Assembly: GCA_964575895.1 (NCBI GenBank) | Contig: CAZNTE010000004.1 | Span: forward strand, 1-64,000 | Source of the DNA: Gudongella sp964575895 | GTDB lineage: Bacteria; Bacillota; Clostridia; Tissierellales; Tissierellaceae | Direction of reading: 5' to 3' | Length of the DNA stretch: 64,000 nt | Shown here: positions 27,460 through 36,379 of the stretch, one piece after another | How the letters are laid out: every line of letters begins with the position of its first letter | How positions within the stretch are numbered: the first letter of the stretch is position 1 | Notes under the pieces: model-generated | Told to the model about the DNA's origin: nothing | What the model saw: the letters and a program-made list of their open reading frames with translations, nothing else | Database searches by the model: none | Translations under genes and position numbers: made by a program

Positions 27460-28684
27460 ATGTCTCATCCTCCTTTACTACCTTCTCAGAAGCTCCCTGG
27501 AGGATTCCTAGGGCTAAAAAGCTACTTACTATGGAAGAACCCCCGTAAGAAATAAAGGGCAGTGTAAGACCTGTCAGGGGTATTACCTTGATTGCTCCTC
27601 CAATTATAATGAAGGCTTGCAATCCAAACATTAAGCTTATTCCAATTGCAACTATTCTGTAGAACTTATGGTTCTGCAAAAGAGCAATCTTGAATCCACG
27701 ATATACCAGTAGTACAAATAGCATTATTACACCAATACCAGTAAATACTCCCATCTCTTCACTAATTGATGAAAAAATAAAGTCATTATAGGATAGGGGA
27801 ATAAATGAGGGATTTCCACGTCCAAGGCCAGTTCCAAAATAAGAACCCTCAGCAATGGCGAACAGGGATTGTGTTATCTGGTATCCCTTGTCATTTATAT
27901 AAGGCCATGGGTTTAACCATGTTAAAACCCTTATCTTCACGTGGTCAAATAATATATATCCTAGGGATCCTCCTAGAAGGGCTAGGGATAAATTGGCTAT
28001 TTCGTATCTTCTCCCATTACAGTAAATATACTGTAGCCCTGTATAGATTCCAAAGAATATCAAAGCAGTTCCCAAGTCTCTTTGTAGGAACAAGAGGCCA
28101 ATGTAACTATATACAATCCCCATAACTATCCATTCTGAGTACTTGTTCTTACTGTACTTTTCAATATTGTAGTAATAGGAGGCTAAAAAGAATATTAAGG
28201 CAATTTTAGTCACTTCAGCTGGTTGAAAGCTTACTCCTCCAATACTAATCCAGTTTATTGCACCTCTTAATCTAGCACCAAGGATAAAAGTCATAGCAAA
28301 TAATCCATAGGCTGTTCCTAAGTATACTAAAATCATCTTGTCCCAAAATTCTATATTCTTAACTAGGAAATAACTGGCGAAGAACACCCCAATCCCTATT
28401 AATAACCATAAGAGCTGTTTAATACCCAAATCAGAGCTAATTCTAAATATCATTATCAAACCTATGGAAAACATCATAGAAACAATCAGAAATATGTAAT
28501 GATCACCACTGGATATTTTTCTTAAGAAGGAGTTGGAAAAGTATACTAATAAAACTAAGCCAATTCCTGTTGCAAATGTATTAAAATCTAAATTATCCCA
28601 CCTATAAATAAATATTAAGGATAAGGATAGAATTTCAAACAAAAACAAAAGTCGAATAGGTATCTTTCCAATATTAGTCCCCAT
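27452..28684 (-). CDS. SEDS glycosyltransferase FtsW/RodA/SpoVE family
   Basis: A 410-residue protein with about 10 membrane helices and the FtsW/RodA signature (RGAINWISIGG...QPAEVTKIALIFFLA and ...LPFISYGGSS near the C-terminus). SEDS proteins polymerize peptidoglycan glycan strands with a cognate class B PBP, which is the next gene (8-base overlap from the preferred start). Which divisome, elongasome or sporulation role applies cannot be read from sequence alone. Confidence 0.93.
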   Translation of the reverse strand: MGTNIGKIPIRLLFLFEILSLSLIFIYRWDNLDFNTFATGIGLVLLVYFSNSFLRKISSGDHYIFLIVSMMFSIGLIMIFRISSDLGIKQLLWLLIGIGVFFASYFLVKNIEFWDKMILVYLGTAYGLFAMTFILGARLRGAINWISIGGVSFQPAEVTKIALIFFLASYYYNIEKYSKNKYSEWIVMGIVYSYIGLLFLQRDLGTALIFFGIYTGLQYIYCNGRRYEIANLSLALLGGSLGYILFDHVKIRVLTWLNPWPYINDKGYQITQSLFAIAEGSYFGTGLGRGNPSFIPLSYNDFIFSSISEEMGVFTGIGVIMLFVLLVYRGFKIALLQNHKFYRIVAIGISLMFGLQAFIIIGGAIKVIPLTGLTLPFISYGGSSIVSSFLALGILQGASEKVVKEDETYE

Positions 28685-28692
28685 AACCTCAC

Positions 28693-29124
28693 CTACCCCT
28701 TATGGATGAACATAAGATCTATGTCCCCAACTTTTATAATATCTCCAGACTTTAAGATGGATACATCTTCTAGTTTACTGTTATTTAATATTGTTCCATT
28801 GGAACTTTTAAGATCCTCAATGAAATAGTTGCCTTCATCCAATAGAATCTTCAGATGATGTTTTGAAACATATGGATCCCTAATGACCACCAAATTATCA
28901 CTACCCCTACCTATGGTCAGGTTATCCTCTATGACATATGTATCCTCCATTTTATATGGTATGGTATCCAATGGATTCAATACCTTCAAATAGGCTTTTA
29001 AGTCCCCTGATATGGTCTTAATAGTTTTAATATCCAAGTAAATCATTCTAATTATGGTAAATATAAAAACATAGATAATAATAACAAAAACATATTTAAA
29101 AATTACAGATAAGATATCAAACAT
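28693..29124 (-). CDS. FHA-domain membrane protein
   Basis: A 143-residue protein: N-terminal membrane helix (about 8-28) and a C-terminal FHA domain with GRGSDN, SKHHLKI and SSNGT motifs, which bind phosphothreonine. FHA-FtsW-PBP clusters are common in Gram-positives, where FHA proteins connect Ser/Thr kinase signalling with wall synthesis. No kinase is adjacent; the only kinase-like domain in the window is degenerate (9638-14935). First gene of the operon, ATG with GGTGAGG. Confidence 0.93.
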   Translation of the reverse strand: MFDILSVIFKYVFVIIIYVFIFTIIRMIYLDIKTIKTISGDLKAYLKVLNPLDTIPYKMEDTYVIEDNLTIGRGSDNLVVIRDPYVSKHHLKILLDEGNYFIEDLKSSNGTILNNSKLEDVSILKSGDIIKVGDIDLMFIHKG

Positions 29125-29246
29125 ATATTATTCACCTCACCTTCAATATTACCATAGACCTTACAAATAGTGAATTACTAATATTTGTATTTAATTATAT
29201 GGGTATTTTTGATATGATAAGATTGATGAATATGGAGGTGTTGTAA

Positions 29247-29633
29247 ATGAAAAAATTGACAAGATCCAGTACTAACAAATACATCTTTGGAGTATGCGGA
29301 GGTCTAGGTCAGTATCTAAACATAGATCCAACAATAATAAGATTAGTTTGGTTTATCCTTGCCCTTAGTAGTTTTGGATTTTTCGGTATTGCCTATCTAG
29401 TTTGTGGATTCGTAATTCCAGAAGATCGTGGCTACATTGAATATGATGAGTCACAAGAAAGTAAAGGAGATAATAGCAAATTAATAATTGGTATAGGCTT
29501 GATATTAATTGGTGCCTATTTACTAGCAAGAATTATGTTCCCATGGTTGTCATTTACCATTTCACAAATAACAAGGTTTTGGCCCCTACTACTTATAGTC
29601 TTGGGAGTATATATACTAGTTAACAAAAAGTAA
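29247..29633 (+). CDS. PspC-domain membrane protein
   Basis: A 128-residue protein with a PspC domain (residues 1-60: TNKYIFGVCGGLGQYLNIDPTIIRLVW) and additional membrane helices near the C-terminus. PspC proteins associate with the membrane and stress responses, often as regulators of PspA-type systems. No pspA is visible. Preceded by GGAGGTG; upstream a TGATATGAT extended -10 (29211-29218) can serve as promoter. Leads the operon with recX. Confidence 0.85.
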   Translation: MKKLTRSSTNKYIFGVCGGLGQYLNIDPTIIRLVWFILALSSFGFFGIAYLVCGFVIPEDRGYIEYDESQESKGDNSKLIIGIGLILIGAYLLARIMFPWLSFTISQITRFWPLLLIVLGVYILVNKK

Positions 29634-29647
29634 GAAGGAGAAGTTAA

Positions 29648-30268
29648 TTGAAAATAACAGAAATAACCCCTCAAAAAAATTCAGATAGAGTGAATATATT
29701 TATCGATGATGAGTTCTCATTAGGTGTATCTATATTCATAGCTCACGAATATTCATTGAAGGTTGGAACTACCCTTAATGAAGACTTGTTGCTTAAATTA
29801 AGGGACCATGATACCTTTTCAAAGGCAAAGAATATGGCCTTTAGATATTTATCCTATAGAGATAGAAGTATTAAGGAAATGAAGGATTATCTACTAAAAA
29901 AAGAATATGGTCCTGATATTATTGAACTTACTATATCCTATCTTATAGATAAAGAATTCCTTGATGATCATAGATTTGCCGTAAACTTCATAGAGGGAAA
30001 ATCAAGGAACAACGGTTATGGTCCTAGAAAAATTAAGTATGATTTAATGAATAAGGGTATATCAAAGGATATAATTGCTACTTGCCTACAGGATTATGAT
30101 GAAGACCTAGATGAGATAATTGAACTGGTCAATAAAAAATACTCCAGGTTAAAGGAGGCTGACTACAATAAGCAATATAATACCATAGGAGGCTTTTTAT
30201 CAAGAAAGGGTCATTCCTACGATGTTATTAAGAAAGTATTAGATGCCTTTAGAAACGGGGTTGATTAA
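29648..30268 (+). CDS. recX: Regulatory protein RecX
   Basis: A 206-residue RecX homologue, which binds RecA filaments and inhibits recombination and SOS activity. The tandem helical repeats are seen in AFRYLSYRDRSIKEMKDYLL and the following copies. It starts with TTG at 29648 after GAAGGAGAAG. recA is not in the window. Followed at 2 bases by the GIY-YIG gene. Confidence 0.88.
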   Translation: MKITEITPQKNSDRVNIFIDDEFSLGVSIFIAHEYSLKVGTTLNEDLLLKLRDHDTFSKAKNMAFRYLSYRDRSIKEMKDYLLKKEYGPDIIELTISYLIDKEFLDDHRFAVNFIEGKSRNNGYGPRKIKYDLMNKGISKDIIATCLQDYDEDLDEIIELVNKKYSRLKEADYNKQYNTIGGFLSRKGHSYDVIKKVLDAFRNGVD

Positions 30269-30269
30269 A

Positions 30270-30518
30270 GTGTATTACATTTACATTTTAAGGTGCTCAG
30301 ATGATACACTTTATACAGGTTATACCACATGCCTTCAAAAGAGACTGGAAACCCATAATAGTGGAAAAGGCGCAAAATATACCAGAGCCAGACTGCCTGT
30401 GGAGTTAGTTTATTCTGAGGAGTTTGAAGATAAGGTCAATGCACTCAAAAGAGAGTATGAGATAAAAAAGATGACAAGAAATGAAAAGATTAGGTTACTA
30501 AAGGAAGGTAAGAAATGA
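30270..30518 (+). CDS. GIY-YIG nuclease-like protein (UPF0213)
   Basis: An 82-residue protein with YYIYILRCSDDTLYTGYT containing the GIY-YIG pattern (YIYIL...YTGYT), and the LKREYEIKKMTRNEK segment typical of the short UPF0213/YhbQ group. Putative structure-specific DNA nuclease; physiological target unknown. GTG start at 30270 preferred because it lies next to the recX stop and matches the family N-terminus; the ATG at 30243 would lie inside recX. It overlaps the next gene by 4 bases. Confidence 0.86.
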   Translation: MYYIYILRCSDDTLYTGYTTCLQKRLETHNSGKGAKYTRARLPVELVYSEEFEDKVNALKREYEIKKMTRNEKIRLLKEGKK

Positions 30519-31087
30519 ACAATCTTGAATCAACTCTTATTACATACCCAATAGTAGCATCAGTAAGAAATTTACCTGATTTTAATAAAGCTGTAAACTC
30601 TAAATCAGATAATATCTTTTTACTTACTGGAAATATATTCAACCTTCGAGAAATATCCAATCAAGCATACGAGAAAAATAAGAATATATTTCTCTTTATT
30701 GATAATATAGAAGGATTCTCAAGAGATACTTGGGGTTTGGATTTCATAGCAAAAAATATTCCCTTGGGAGGAATAATATCCTCTAAGATCAGTATTCTTA
30801 AATTAAGTAAGGAAATGGGTATCTTCACCCTAGGCTTATATCCAATATTCGATAGCATGGAGCTAGAAAGGTCAATTGAATCAATTACTGAAGTTAGACC
30901 TCACATTGGAATAGTATCACCGGGAATTATTCCAAAGATCATTAAGGAAGTTTCCACTAGAACTCACTTACCCTTAATTGCCAGCGGTTTTATCAGATCC
31001 AAGGAAGATGTTATAAATGCCATGAACCAAGGTGCAATAGGAGTAGCTACCAGTAATTTCAATGATCAAAAAATATTCTATCCCTAG
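30515..31087 (+). CDS. glpP: Glycerol-3-phosphate responsive antiterminator
   Basis: A 190-residue protein with the GlpP TIM-barrel pattern. In Bacillus, GlpP with glycerol-3-phosphate binds the leader of glpD/glpTQ and prevents termination. The expected glycerol genes (glpF, glpK, glpD) are not adjacent, so its targets lie elsewhere or it is a GlpP paralogue. ATGA overlap with the GIY-YIG gene. Ends at a strong terminator. Confidence 0.83.
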   Translation: MNNLESTLITYPIVASVRNLPDFNKAVNSKSDNIFLLTGNIFNLREISNQAYEKNKNIFLFIDNIEGFSRDTWGLDFIAKNIPLGGIISSKISILKLSKEMGIFTLGLYPIFDSMELERSIESITEVRPHIGIVSPGIIPKIIKEVSTRTHLPLIASGFIRSKEDVINAMNQGAIGVATSNFNDQKIFYP

Positions 31088-31115
31088 ACTTAAGTCCAGG
31101 GATAGTTCTTTTTCT
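31078..31115 (+). terminator. Terminator after glpP
   Basis: CTATCCCT and AGGGATAG around an inner GACTTAAGTC, followed by TTCTTTTTCT. The 5' arm overlaps the glpP stop codon. Confidence 0.85.
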
Positions 31116-31171
31116 CATTTCTTATCTCATATACTTTTTCTTATCTTTATTACAGATGTTTTCCTTTATTT

Positions 31172-31597
31172 TTAGTTATTCTTTTTCCCTTCACTCTTCC
31201 CATTACTTGTTTCCTTATCAGGAGCTTGTTCCTTATTCTGTACTCTTTTCTTTCTTTTAACTTTAACTGGCTTAGATAGCACTCCAAGTATTAAAGCGAA
31301 TAACATAGATACAAGGCCAGCTGTCACTCCTATTACAAATAGTAATAGATTAGACAAACTGGTTTCTGCTGTTAGTAAATCCTTAACTTCATAGAAGTTA
31401 TAAGCACCTATACCCACTACTATAAGACCTGGTAGGTATTTGATGATCCTTATCTTCTTGAAAAGCAAATGAGTGATTAAGGTTATAGCCATAAGTGCCA
31501 ATGACACGTAAATTATCATCTTAGCATTTCCAAAGTACTCCAGAAGTTCCTCTAGAATATCCCATATTTTAGTCACAAAACTCACAATCTTATCCAT
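31172..31597 (-). CDS. Small membrane protein of unknown function
   Basis: A 141-residue protein with about three hydrophobic segments (about 25-45, 55-75, 82-108) followed by a highly charged, Lys/Glu-rich tail. I recognise no family. It is the last gene of the operon with a deacetylase, two-component system and lipoprotein, 32 bases downstream of the lipoprotein gene, so a cell-envelope function is plausible. GGGACGG site. Confidence 0.7.
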   Translation of the reverse strand: MDKIVSFVTKIWDILEELLEYFGNAKMIIYVSLALMAITLITHLLFKKIRIIKYLPGLIVVGIGAYNFYEVKDLLTAETSLSNLLLFVIGVTAGLVSMLFALILGVLSKPVKVKRKKRVQNKEQAPDKETSNGKSEGKKNN

Positions 31598-31629
31598 TTT
31601 ATCCGTCCCTTCACATGTAGCAATTTTGG

Positions 31630-33120
31630 TTATTCTATTGGTTCTGCTCCATGCTTTATCATTTCATTCTCCCATATTTGGGGATATCTTCCCACTCCCC
31701 ATTCTGCCATTACTATGCTTGCATCATTGGGTAGACGAATAGTCTTTAGTGGAGATATATTAATATCATAACCTTCCAATGTATATATTACAATATGAGA
31801 GGTTGTAATTACAACAATAAATTCATTATTTGGAGAAGTAAATACATCATTTACATCTGCCACAGTAAGCCTTACAGCATCCCAAGGAATGATTTGTTCA
31901 TCATAGCTTACCATATCTTTAGGTGGTATTGCCTTGATATTAAAGTCCTTAAATAATTCTTCATTATTTTGCTTTATATTTATCCTGCCCTTTATGGTCC
32001 AATATCCATTTCTTCTGGTTAATCCAAAATTTTCTTCGTTTGGAACAATGCCTTCCTCTATGGCAGTTACTGTTCGAACCCCTTCTATAAATAAGTCTCT
32101 TCCTGTCTCGCCTATTATATCTGTTAGTTTAATTGGTTGCTTGTTCTTTAAATTGTCTATTGCATATACTTGTAAGGTCCTTCTATCATTTCTGTCCAAA
32201 TCAATATTCTCTACAGAAATATAATCATTCCCCACAAAAAGTATATTCTTCAAGATAGAAGGTATAGGCCTCTCCTCTACTACTACTTCCTCCTCATCCA
32301 ATGGTATTTCTAGACCATCCATGGGTTTAATCTCCTCTGGTAGAGCAAATAAGGGCGTAGCAATTATGTCATCTTGTAAAACTCCATTTACTTCACTTCT
32401 TACCTGATCAACAAACCAGAATCCATTTTTCCTTGGAACCAGTAGTCTATCCAGTTCATATGCTCCTGCCAGTCTGCTATCTTGCATATTTATCCATATG
32501 GTTTTATACTCCCAATTTGAAACTTGGTTGATTTCATCAAATGTCTGTACTTTCATACCAAGTAAAAGTCCTGAACTAAAAGCCTCGTTCTGAACTCCTA
32601 CCAAATTGTTCTGAACACTTTTTTCTGCAATAATATATCTTTCTACTTCTTCTATACTGACATTTGATTGTAGTCTTACAAGCTTATAAAAGTTATCATC
32701 CTTACCATAAAGGATAGTATCTTCATTTAATTGTACAAATTCATTAAAAAATAATCCCTGGTTATATATGCTTATTACATAAACGTATTCCCCTTCTAAT
32801 TTCAATGAACTTGGGCTAATCTTATGCTTGTAGATTAAATAATCCTTTGCTTTTACTTTCTTAATCTTAAATGAAGGTTCGTTGGTGAATTCCTCACCAA
32901 TCACAACCCCTTTTTCATGGAATAAGCCTAGGGTCCCTATAAAGGTATCTTCTTCTGTACTTGATCCATATACTCTTTCAACTACTTCCCACCTGCCCTG
33001 AATAGGTGGAGTATTATTAGAAGGTGCAATTATCCTCTCTTTTGTTTCTCCTTCAACCACAGTACATGAAGCTAACAATATGCTAAGAAGAAGCAAACTA
33101 ACTAATTTAAATATCTTCAC
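31630..33120 (-). CDS. Lipoprotein of unknown function, two-component operon
   Basis: A 496-residue secreted lipoprotein: signal peptide MKIFKLVSLLLLSILLASC with the lipobox LASC and lipidated Cys at 19, then a large beta-rich outside domain. No family recognised. It begins with GTG overlapping the histidine kinase stop (GTGA), so it is translated with the sensor. It may modulate the kinase, in analogy to YycH/YycI in WalRK operons; this is an inference and there is no clear sequence match. Confidence 0.8.
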   Translation of the reverse strand: MKIFKLVSLLLLSILLASCTVVEGETKERIIAPSNNTPPIQGRWEVVERVYGSSTEEDTFIGTLGLFHEKGVVIGEEFTNEPSFKIKKVKAKDYLIYKHKISPSSLKLEGEYVYVISIYNQGLFFNEFVQLNEDTILYGKDDNFYKLVRLQSNVSIEEVERYIIAEKSVQNNLVGVQNEAFSSGLLLGMKVQTFDEINQVSNWEYKTIWINMQDSRLAGAYELDRLLVPRKNGFWFVDQVRSEVNGVLQDDIIATPLFALPEEIKPMDGLEIPLDEEEVVVEERPIPSILKNILFVGNDYISVENIDLDRNDRRTLQVYAIDNLKNKQPIKLTDIIGETGRDLFIEGVRTVTAIEEGIVPNEENFGLTRRNGYWTIKGRINIKQNNEELFKDFNIKAIPPKDMVSYDEQIIPWDAVRLTVADVNDVFTSPNNEFIVVITTSHIVIYTLEGYDINISPLKTIRLPNDASIVMAEWGVGRYPQIWENEMIKHGAEPIE

Positions 33121-34514
33121 AGAAGTTCACCCCCCTTTAAAAATCCAATGGTTACTTTTGTGCCTTCGCCGTATTTAGATTGGATTTCAAAAATACCATC
33201 ATGTAGGGTCATGATTTCATCACAAATTGACAATCCTATTCCACTGTGGGATTTACTGTTTTTCCCTTTATAAAACTTCTCTTTTACATAAGGCATATCA
33301 GTTTCATGTATTCCAGGTCCATCATCTACTATTTCAATTTTTAAATACTTATCATCCTCATAGGCTCTCAAGCTGACATTCCCTTTTTCAACAAATTTAA
33401 AGGCGTTGTCCAGTATATTGATTAGGACTTGTTTAATTCTATTCTCATCTGCAATTATGGGATTTATATCATCGTCAATATCAATTTCAAAGTTAATATC
33501 ATTGTTAATTGCCCTTGGCATCAATTGGTAAACAACCATTTTAAGTGTTTCCTTAATATCAATCTTCTCCTTAACTAAGGTTATTCTTCCTGAAGTGAAT
33601 CTGGAGAAATCCAGTAGCTCTTCAACCATCTTTGAAAGTCTATCACTTTCAGTTTCAATTATATTCAAGCCATCCTGTAATAGCTCCTTATCAATTTCAT
33701 CATCTCCCATAAGGGTTACTGCCCATCCCTTAATTGAAGTTAAGGGGGTTCTTAATTCATGGGATATGGATGATATGAAGTCGTTCTTTAGTGTTTCCTT
33801 TCTCTGTATTTCCTCTGCCATATAGTTTAGAGTATCAGAAAGTCTACCTATTTCATCGTTTAACTTTATCTCACTTCTAACCTTAAATTGACCATCTGCC
33901 ATTTTTTCCGCTACTGCAGTTACCTCTTGCAGGGGTCTAGCAATTGTGTTAGCTAAGAATAAGCTTAGGAAACCAGATATAATAACTACAACTACTCCCA
34001 TGATTATCAAGAATCTGGAGATTTGATTTATAATATTAATGGTCTCTTCCATACTGGATATAAACCTAATTACACCTATACTATTGCCTTGATGAATTAT
34101 TGGCTTAGCTACAGACATTACTTGCTCAGTGTCATAGCTTACATAACCTGTCCAAACTCCCTTTCCACCATTTATAGCTTGAGTTATATCAGGGGTTATA
34201 TCTTCACTATCCAGTAAAACACCTAATGAGTCCATAAGCAGCTCTCCATCTAGACTCCAGATTTGAACCTGGGCAGATGTATGCTGCCAAAAAACATCTA
34301 TGTCATCTATGATCACATCATATAGGTTACTAGATGAGAAATAGCGGGCATAAAAAGTAGTAGAAAACTCTATCTGATTAGACAATAAGTCTTCTACATT
34401 ATTATAGTAATGGTCTCTTATTCCCGTGATAAGCATAACTTCAAGAAATACTACAGTTACAAGAATAATAAGCACAAAGTTTTTTATTAACCTTGATTTA
34501 ATGCTTTTTCTCAT
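33117..34514 (-). CDS. Sensor histidine kinase
   Basis: A 465-residue membrane kinase: helix at about 10-30, outside sensor domain (about 31-165), second helix (about 168-190), HAMP, HisKA with SSISHELRTPLTSIKG (His near 251), and an HATPase domain with N, G1 (VDDGPGI) and G2 (SGIGLSI) motifs. The partner regulator lies 10 bases upstream; the lipoprotein gene overlaps its stop. PhoR/WalK-like layout, but the sensor domain gives no named family. Signal unknown. Confidence 0.95.
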   Translation of the reverse strand: MRKSIKSRLIKNFVLIILVTVVFLEVMLITGIRDHYYNNVEDLLSNQIEFSTTFYARYFSSSNLYDVIIDDIDVFWQHTSAQVQIWSLDGELLMDSLGVLLDSEDITPDITQAINGGKGVWTGYVSYDTEQVMSVAKPIIHQGNSIGVIRFISSMEETINIINQISRFLIIMGVVVVIISGFLSLFLANTIARPLQEVTAVAEKMADGQFKVRSEIKLNDEIGRLSDTLNYMAEEIQRKETLKNDFISSISHELRTPLTSIKGWAVTLMGDDEIDKELLQDGLNIIETESDRLSKMVEELLDFSRFTSGRITLVKEKIDIKETLKMVVYQLMPRAINNDINFEIDIDDDINPIIADENRIKQVLINILDNAFKFVEKGNVSLRAYEDDKYLKIEIVDDGPGIHETDMPYVKEKFYKGKNSKSHSGIGLSICDEIMTLHDGIFEIQSKYGEGTKVTIGFLKGGELL

Positions 34515-34523
34515 TGATATCTC

Positions 34524-35213
34524 CTAATCTCTGGACTTCCACCTATATCCTAATCCCCAAACAGTTTCAATATAGCTTGGTTGGGAGGAGTCCTCCTCTA
34601 TCTTAGATCTTAATCTTCTTATGTTAACATCTACTATCTTAGAATCCCCTACAAAGTCAACACCCCAAACATGATTGAGTATCTCATCTCTTTTAAATGC
34701 CTTGCCTGGATTTTCAATGAATAATTTGGCAATGGAAAACTCTGTTGGAGTTAGTTCTATCTCCTTGTCATTTTTATAGAACAATCTGGAGTACACATCT
34801 ATTTTAAAAGGTTTGAACTCTAGCATGGATTTATCATGCTCGTCAACTTCAAGTCTTCTAGCAAGGGATTTAACTCTCAATACCAGTTCCGTTGGATTAA
34901 ATGGCTTAGTCATGTAATCATCAGTTCCATATTCAAGACCTGTTATTTTATCAATATCTTGACTTTTAGCAGTTAACATTATTATCCCCAGACTGGGATA
35001 CTTACCTCTTAATGTCTTGCATACCTCAAACCCATCCATTCCCGGAAGCATAACATCAAGAAGGACTATGTCAATTTCCTCTCTTGCTGCAATTTCCACA
35101 CCTTCTTCTCCAGTTGGCGCTTCAAAAACAGTAAAGCCAGATCTCTCAAGATTGATCTTAACAAATTTTCTTATTGATTCTTCATCCTCTACAACTAAAA
35201 TCCTATTGCTCAC
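34524..35213 (-). CDS. OmpR/PhoB-type response regulator
   Basis: A receiver domain (VEDEE, phospho-Asp in IVLLDVMLPGMDG, Lys in YMTKPF) and a C-terminal winged-helix DNA-binding domain (PTEFSIAKLFIENPGKAFKRDEIL..). Partner of the kinase downstream. I start it at the GTG at 35213, nine bases from AGAAAGG; the ATG at 35222 abuts that site directly. The four 11-bp-spaced half-sites at 36221-36259, in front of the operon, are good candidates for its binding sites (inference). Confidence 0.93.
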   Translation of the reverse strand: MSNRILVVEDEESIRKFVKINLERSGFTVFEAPTGEEGVEIAAREEIDIVLLDVMLPGMDGFEVCKTLRGKYPSLGIIMLTAKSQDIDKITGLEYGTDDYMTKPFNPTELVLRVKSLARRLEVDEHDKSMLEFKPFKIDVYSRLFYKNDKEIELTPTEFSIAKLFIENPGKAFKRDEILNHVWGVDFVGDSKIVDVNIRRLRSKIEEDSSQPSYIETVWGLGYRWKSRD

Positions 35214-35227
35214 AGTGGTCATCCTTT

Positions 35228-36163
35228 CTAATGGTTATATTTATCCAATGTATTAAACTGATACCCTTTGTCTATTAAAAACTCAATAATAAATGGCAAT
35301 GATTCTACTGTAAGTTGTTTAACATCGGTATCATGCATGAGGACAATCAAAACTTCCTTTGTACCTGCTGTTTGAATAAATCTATTGATCATTCTGGTTG
35401 TACTTTGAACTCCTTCCTCACTATCGCCATTTAAGGAATTCCAATCATAGTACTTATACCCTGCTTCTAGTACTGCTTTTTTCATGGGTGCCTTAAAATC
35501 AGCATGAGAACCTCCAGGAAATCTCATAATATCAGTTGAAAAATCTTCACCAAGATAATTCTTCATGGTATCTTCCCCTCTTTGCAAATCTTCCATAAAG
35601 TTTTTAGTATTATAGTAAATATATTCATATTTATGAGAATATGAGTGATTTCCAATTACATGACCTCTATTGTAAATGTCAACTAGGACATCAGGATTTC
35701 TATCAATCATGTAACCAAGAACAAAGAAGGTAGCCTTGATATTGTATTGATCCAGTATATCTAGGATCTGGGTTGTTACATGCTTACTAGGACCATCATC
35801 AAAAGTAAGATAGGCATACTTACCCTCCAATGGTAACCCTGGCTGAACAACTTCCTCAGGTTCTTCAATTGGGTCAACTTCATCTTCCTTTTCAAGTACT
35901 AAACTTGCAAGGTATTCTTTGTATTCCTTAATATATTCCATTTGTTTTTTATCTGCTTGCATTTTTTCATTTTGTCTTATCAGCTTATCTATTTCAACTT
36001 TATAAGGATTAGTGCCAATCATATCCATATATATTGCTTTAACATCAACTTTCTTTTCTAATAAATTACTCTCATGTACTTTGTGGATGTTAGCAAATAT
36101 TGCTGTCCCTGTAAAAATTAAAATAAGGATCAAAAAAGACAAAATTATCATCTTTTTCTTCAT
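35228..36163 (-). CDS. Polysaccharide deacetylase (NodB-type)
   Basis: A 311-residue membrane-anchored enzyme: N-terminal helix (about 5-25), a linker with coiled coil, and the NodB domain with TFDDGPS (Asp122, Asp123) and HSYSH (His173, His177) that coordinate the catalytic metal. Likely removes acetyl groups from peptidoglycan or another wall sugar outside the cell. First gene of an operon with the two-component system. GGAG site. Confidence 0.92.
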   Translation of the reverse strand: MKKKMIILSFLILILIFTGTAIFANIHKVHESNLLEKKVDVKAIYMDMIGTNPYKVEIDKLIRQNEKMQADKKQMEYIKEYKEYLASLVLEKEDEVDPIEEPEEVVQPGLPLEGKYAYLTFDDGPSKHVTTQILDILDQYNIKATFFVLGYMIDRNPDVLVDIYNRGHVIGNHSYSHKYEYIYYNTKNFMEDLQRGEDTMKNYLGEDFSTDIMRFPGGSHADFKAPMKKAVLEAGYKYYDWNSLNGDSEEGVQSTTRMINRFIQTAGTKEVLIVLMHDTDVKQLTVESLPFIIEFLIDKGYQFNTLDKYNH

Positions 36164-36198
36164 TTTAGTTCTCCTTTATTTTTTCTTACTTTTATCTT

Positions 36199-36227
36199 AT
36201 TATACCTTGTATTTTCAATAGTTACAA
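36199..36227 (-). promoter_or_regulatory. Promoter of the deacetylase/two-component operon
   Basis: Minus-strand -35 TTGTAA (36222-36227), 17-base spacer, -10 TATAAT (36199-36204). The -35 box overlaps the last copy of the regulator half-site array upstream. Confidence 0.72.
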
Positions 36228-36259
36228 TCCGATTAATATAAGATTACAATAACGTTACG
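36221..36259 (-). promoter_or_regulatory. Four 11-bp-spaced regulator half-sites
   Basis: On the minus strand CGTAAC, TGTAAT, ATTAAT and TGTAAC follow each other at an exact period of 11 bases (spacers GTTAT, CTTAT, CGGAT). This is the arrangement of OmpR/PhoB/WalR-type sites (compare TGTWAH-N5-TGTWAH). They end in the -35 region of the deacetylase promoter. Probable autoregulation by the adjacent response regulator. Confidence 0.65.
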
Positions 36260-36290
36260 AAAAGGAGACTCAAAAAATATAAGTCTCCTC
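36259..36290 (-). terminator. Terminator of the GGDEF-EAL gene
   Basis: Minus-strand AGGAGACT and AGTCTCCT followed by TTTTCG. Lies directly upstream of the half-site array. Confidence 0.75.
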
Positions 36291-36379
36291 TTACTAAAAT
36301 CATATTATAAAAATCAATATAATCCCAAAGTTTCTACTATTATTTGTAATAATTTACCCCGTAATATTATACATAAGGC

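Noticed and set aside
30515..31087. Glycerol utilisation locus around glpP
   Set aside because: No glpF, glpK or glpD gene lies next to it.
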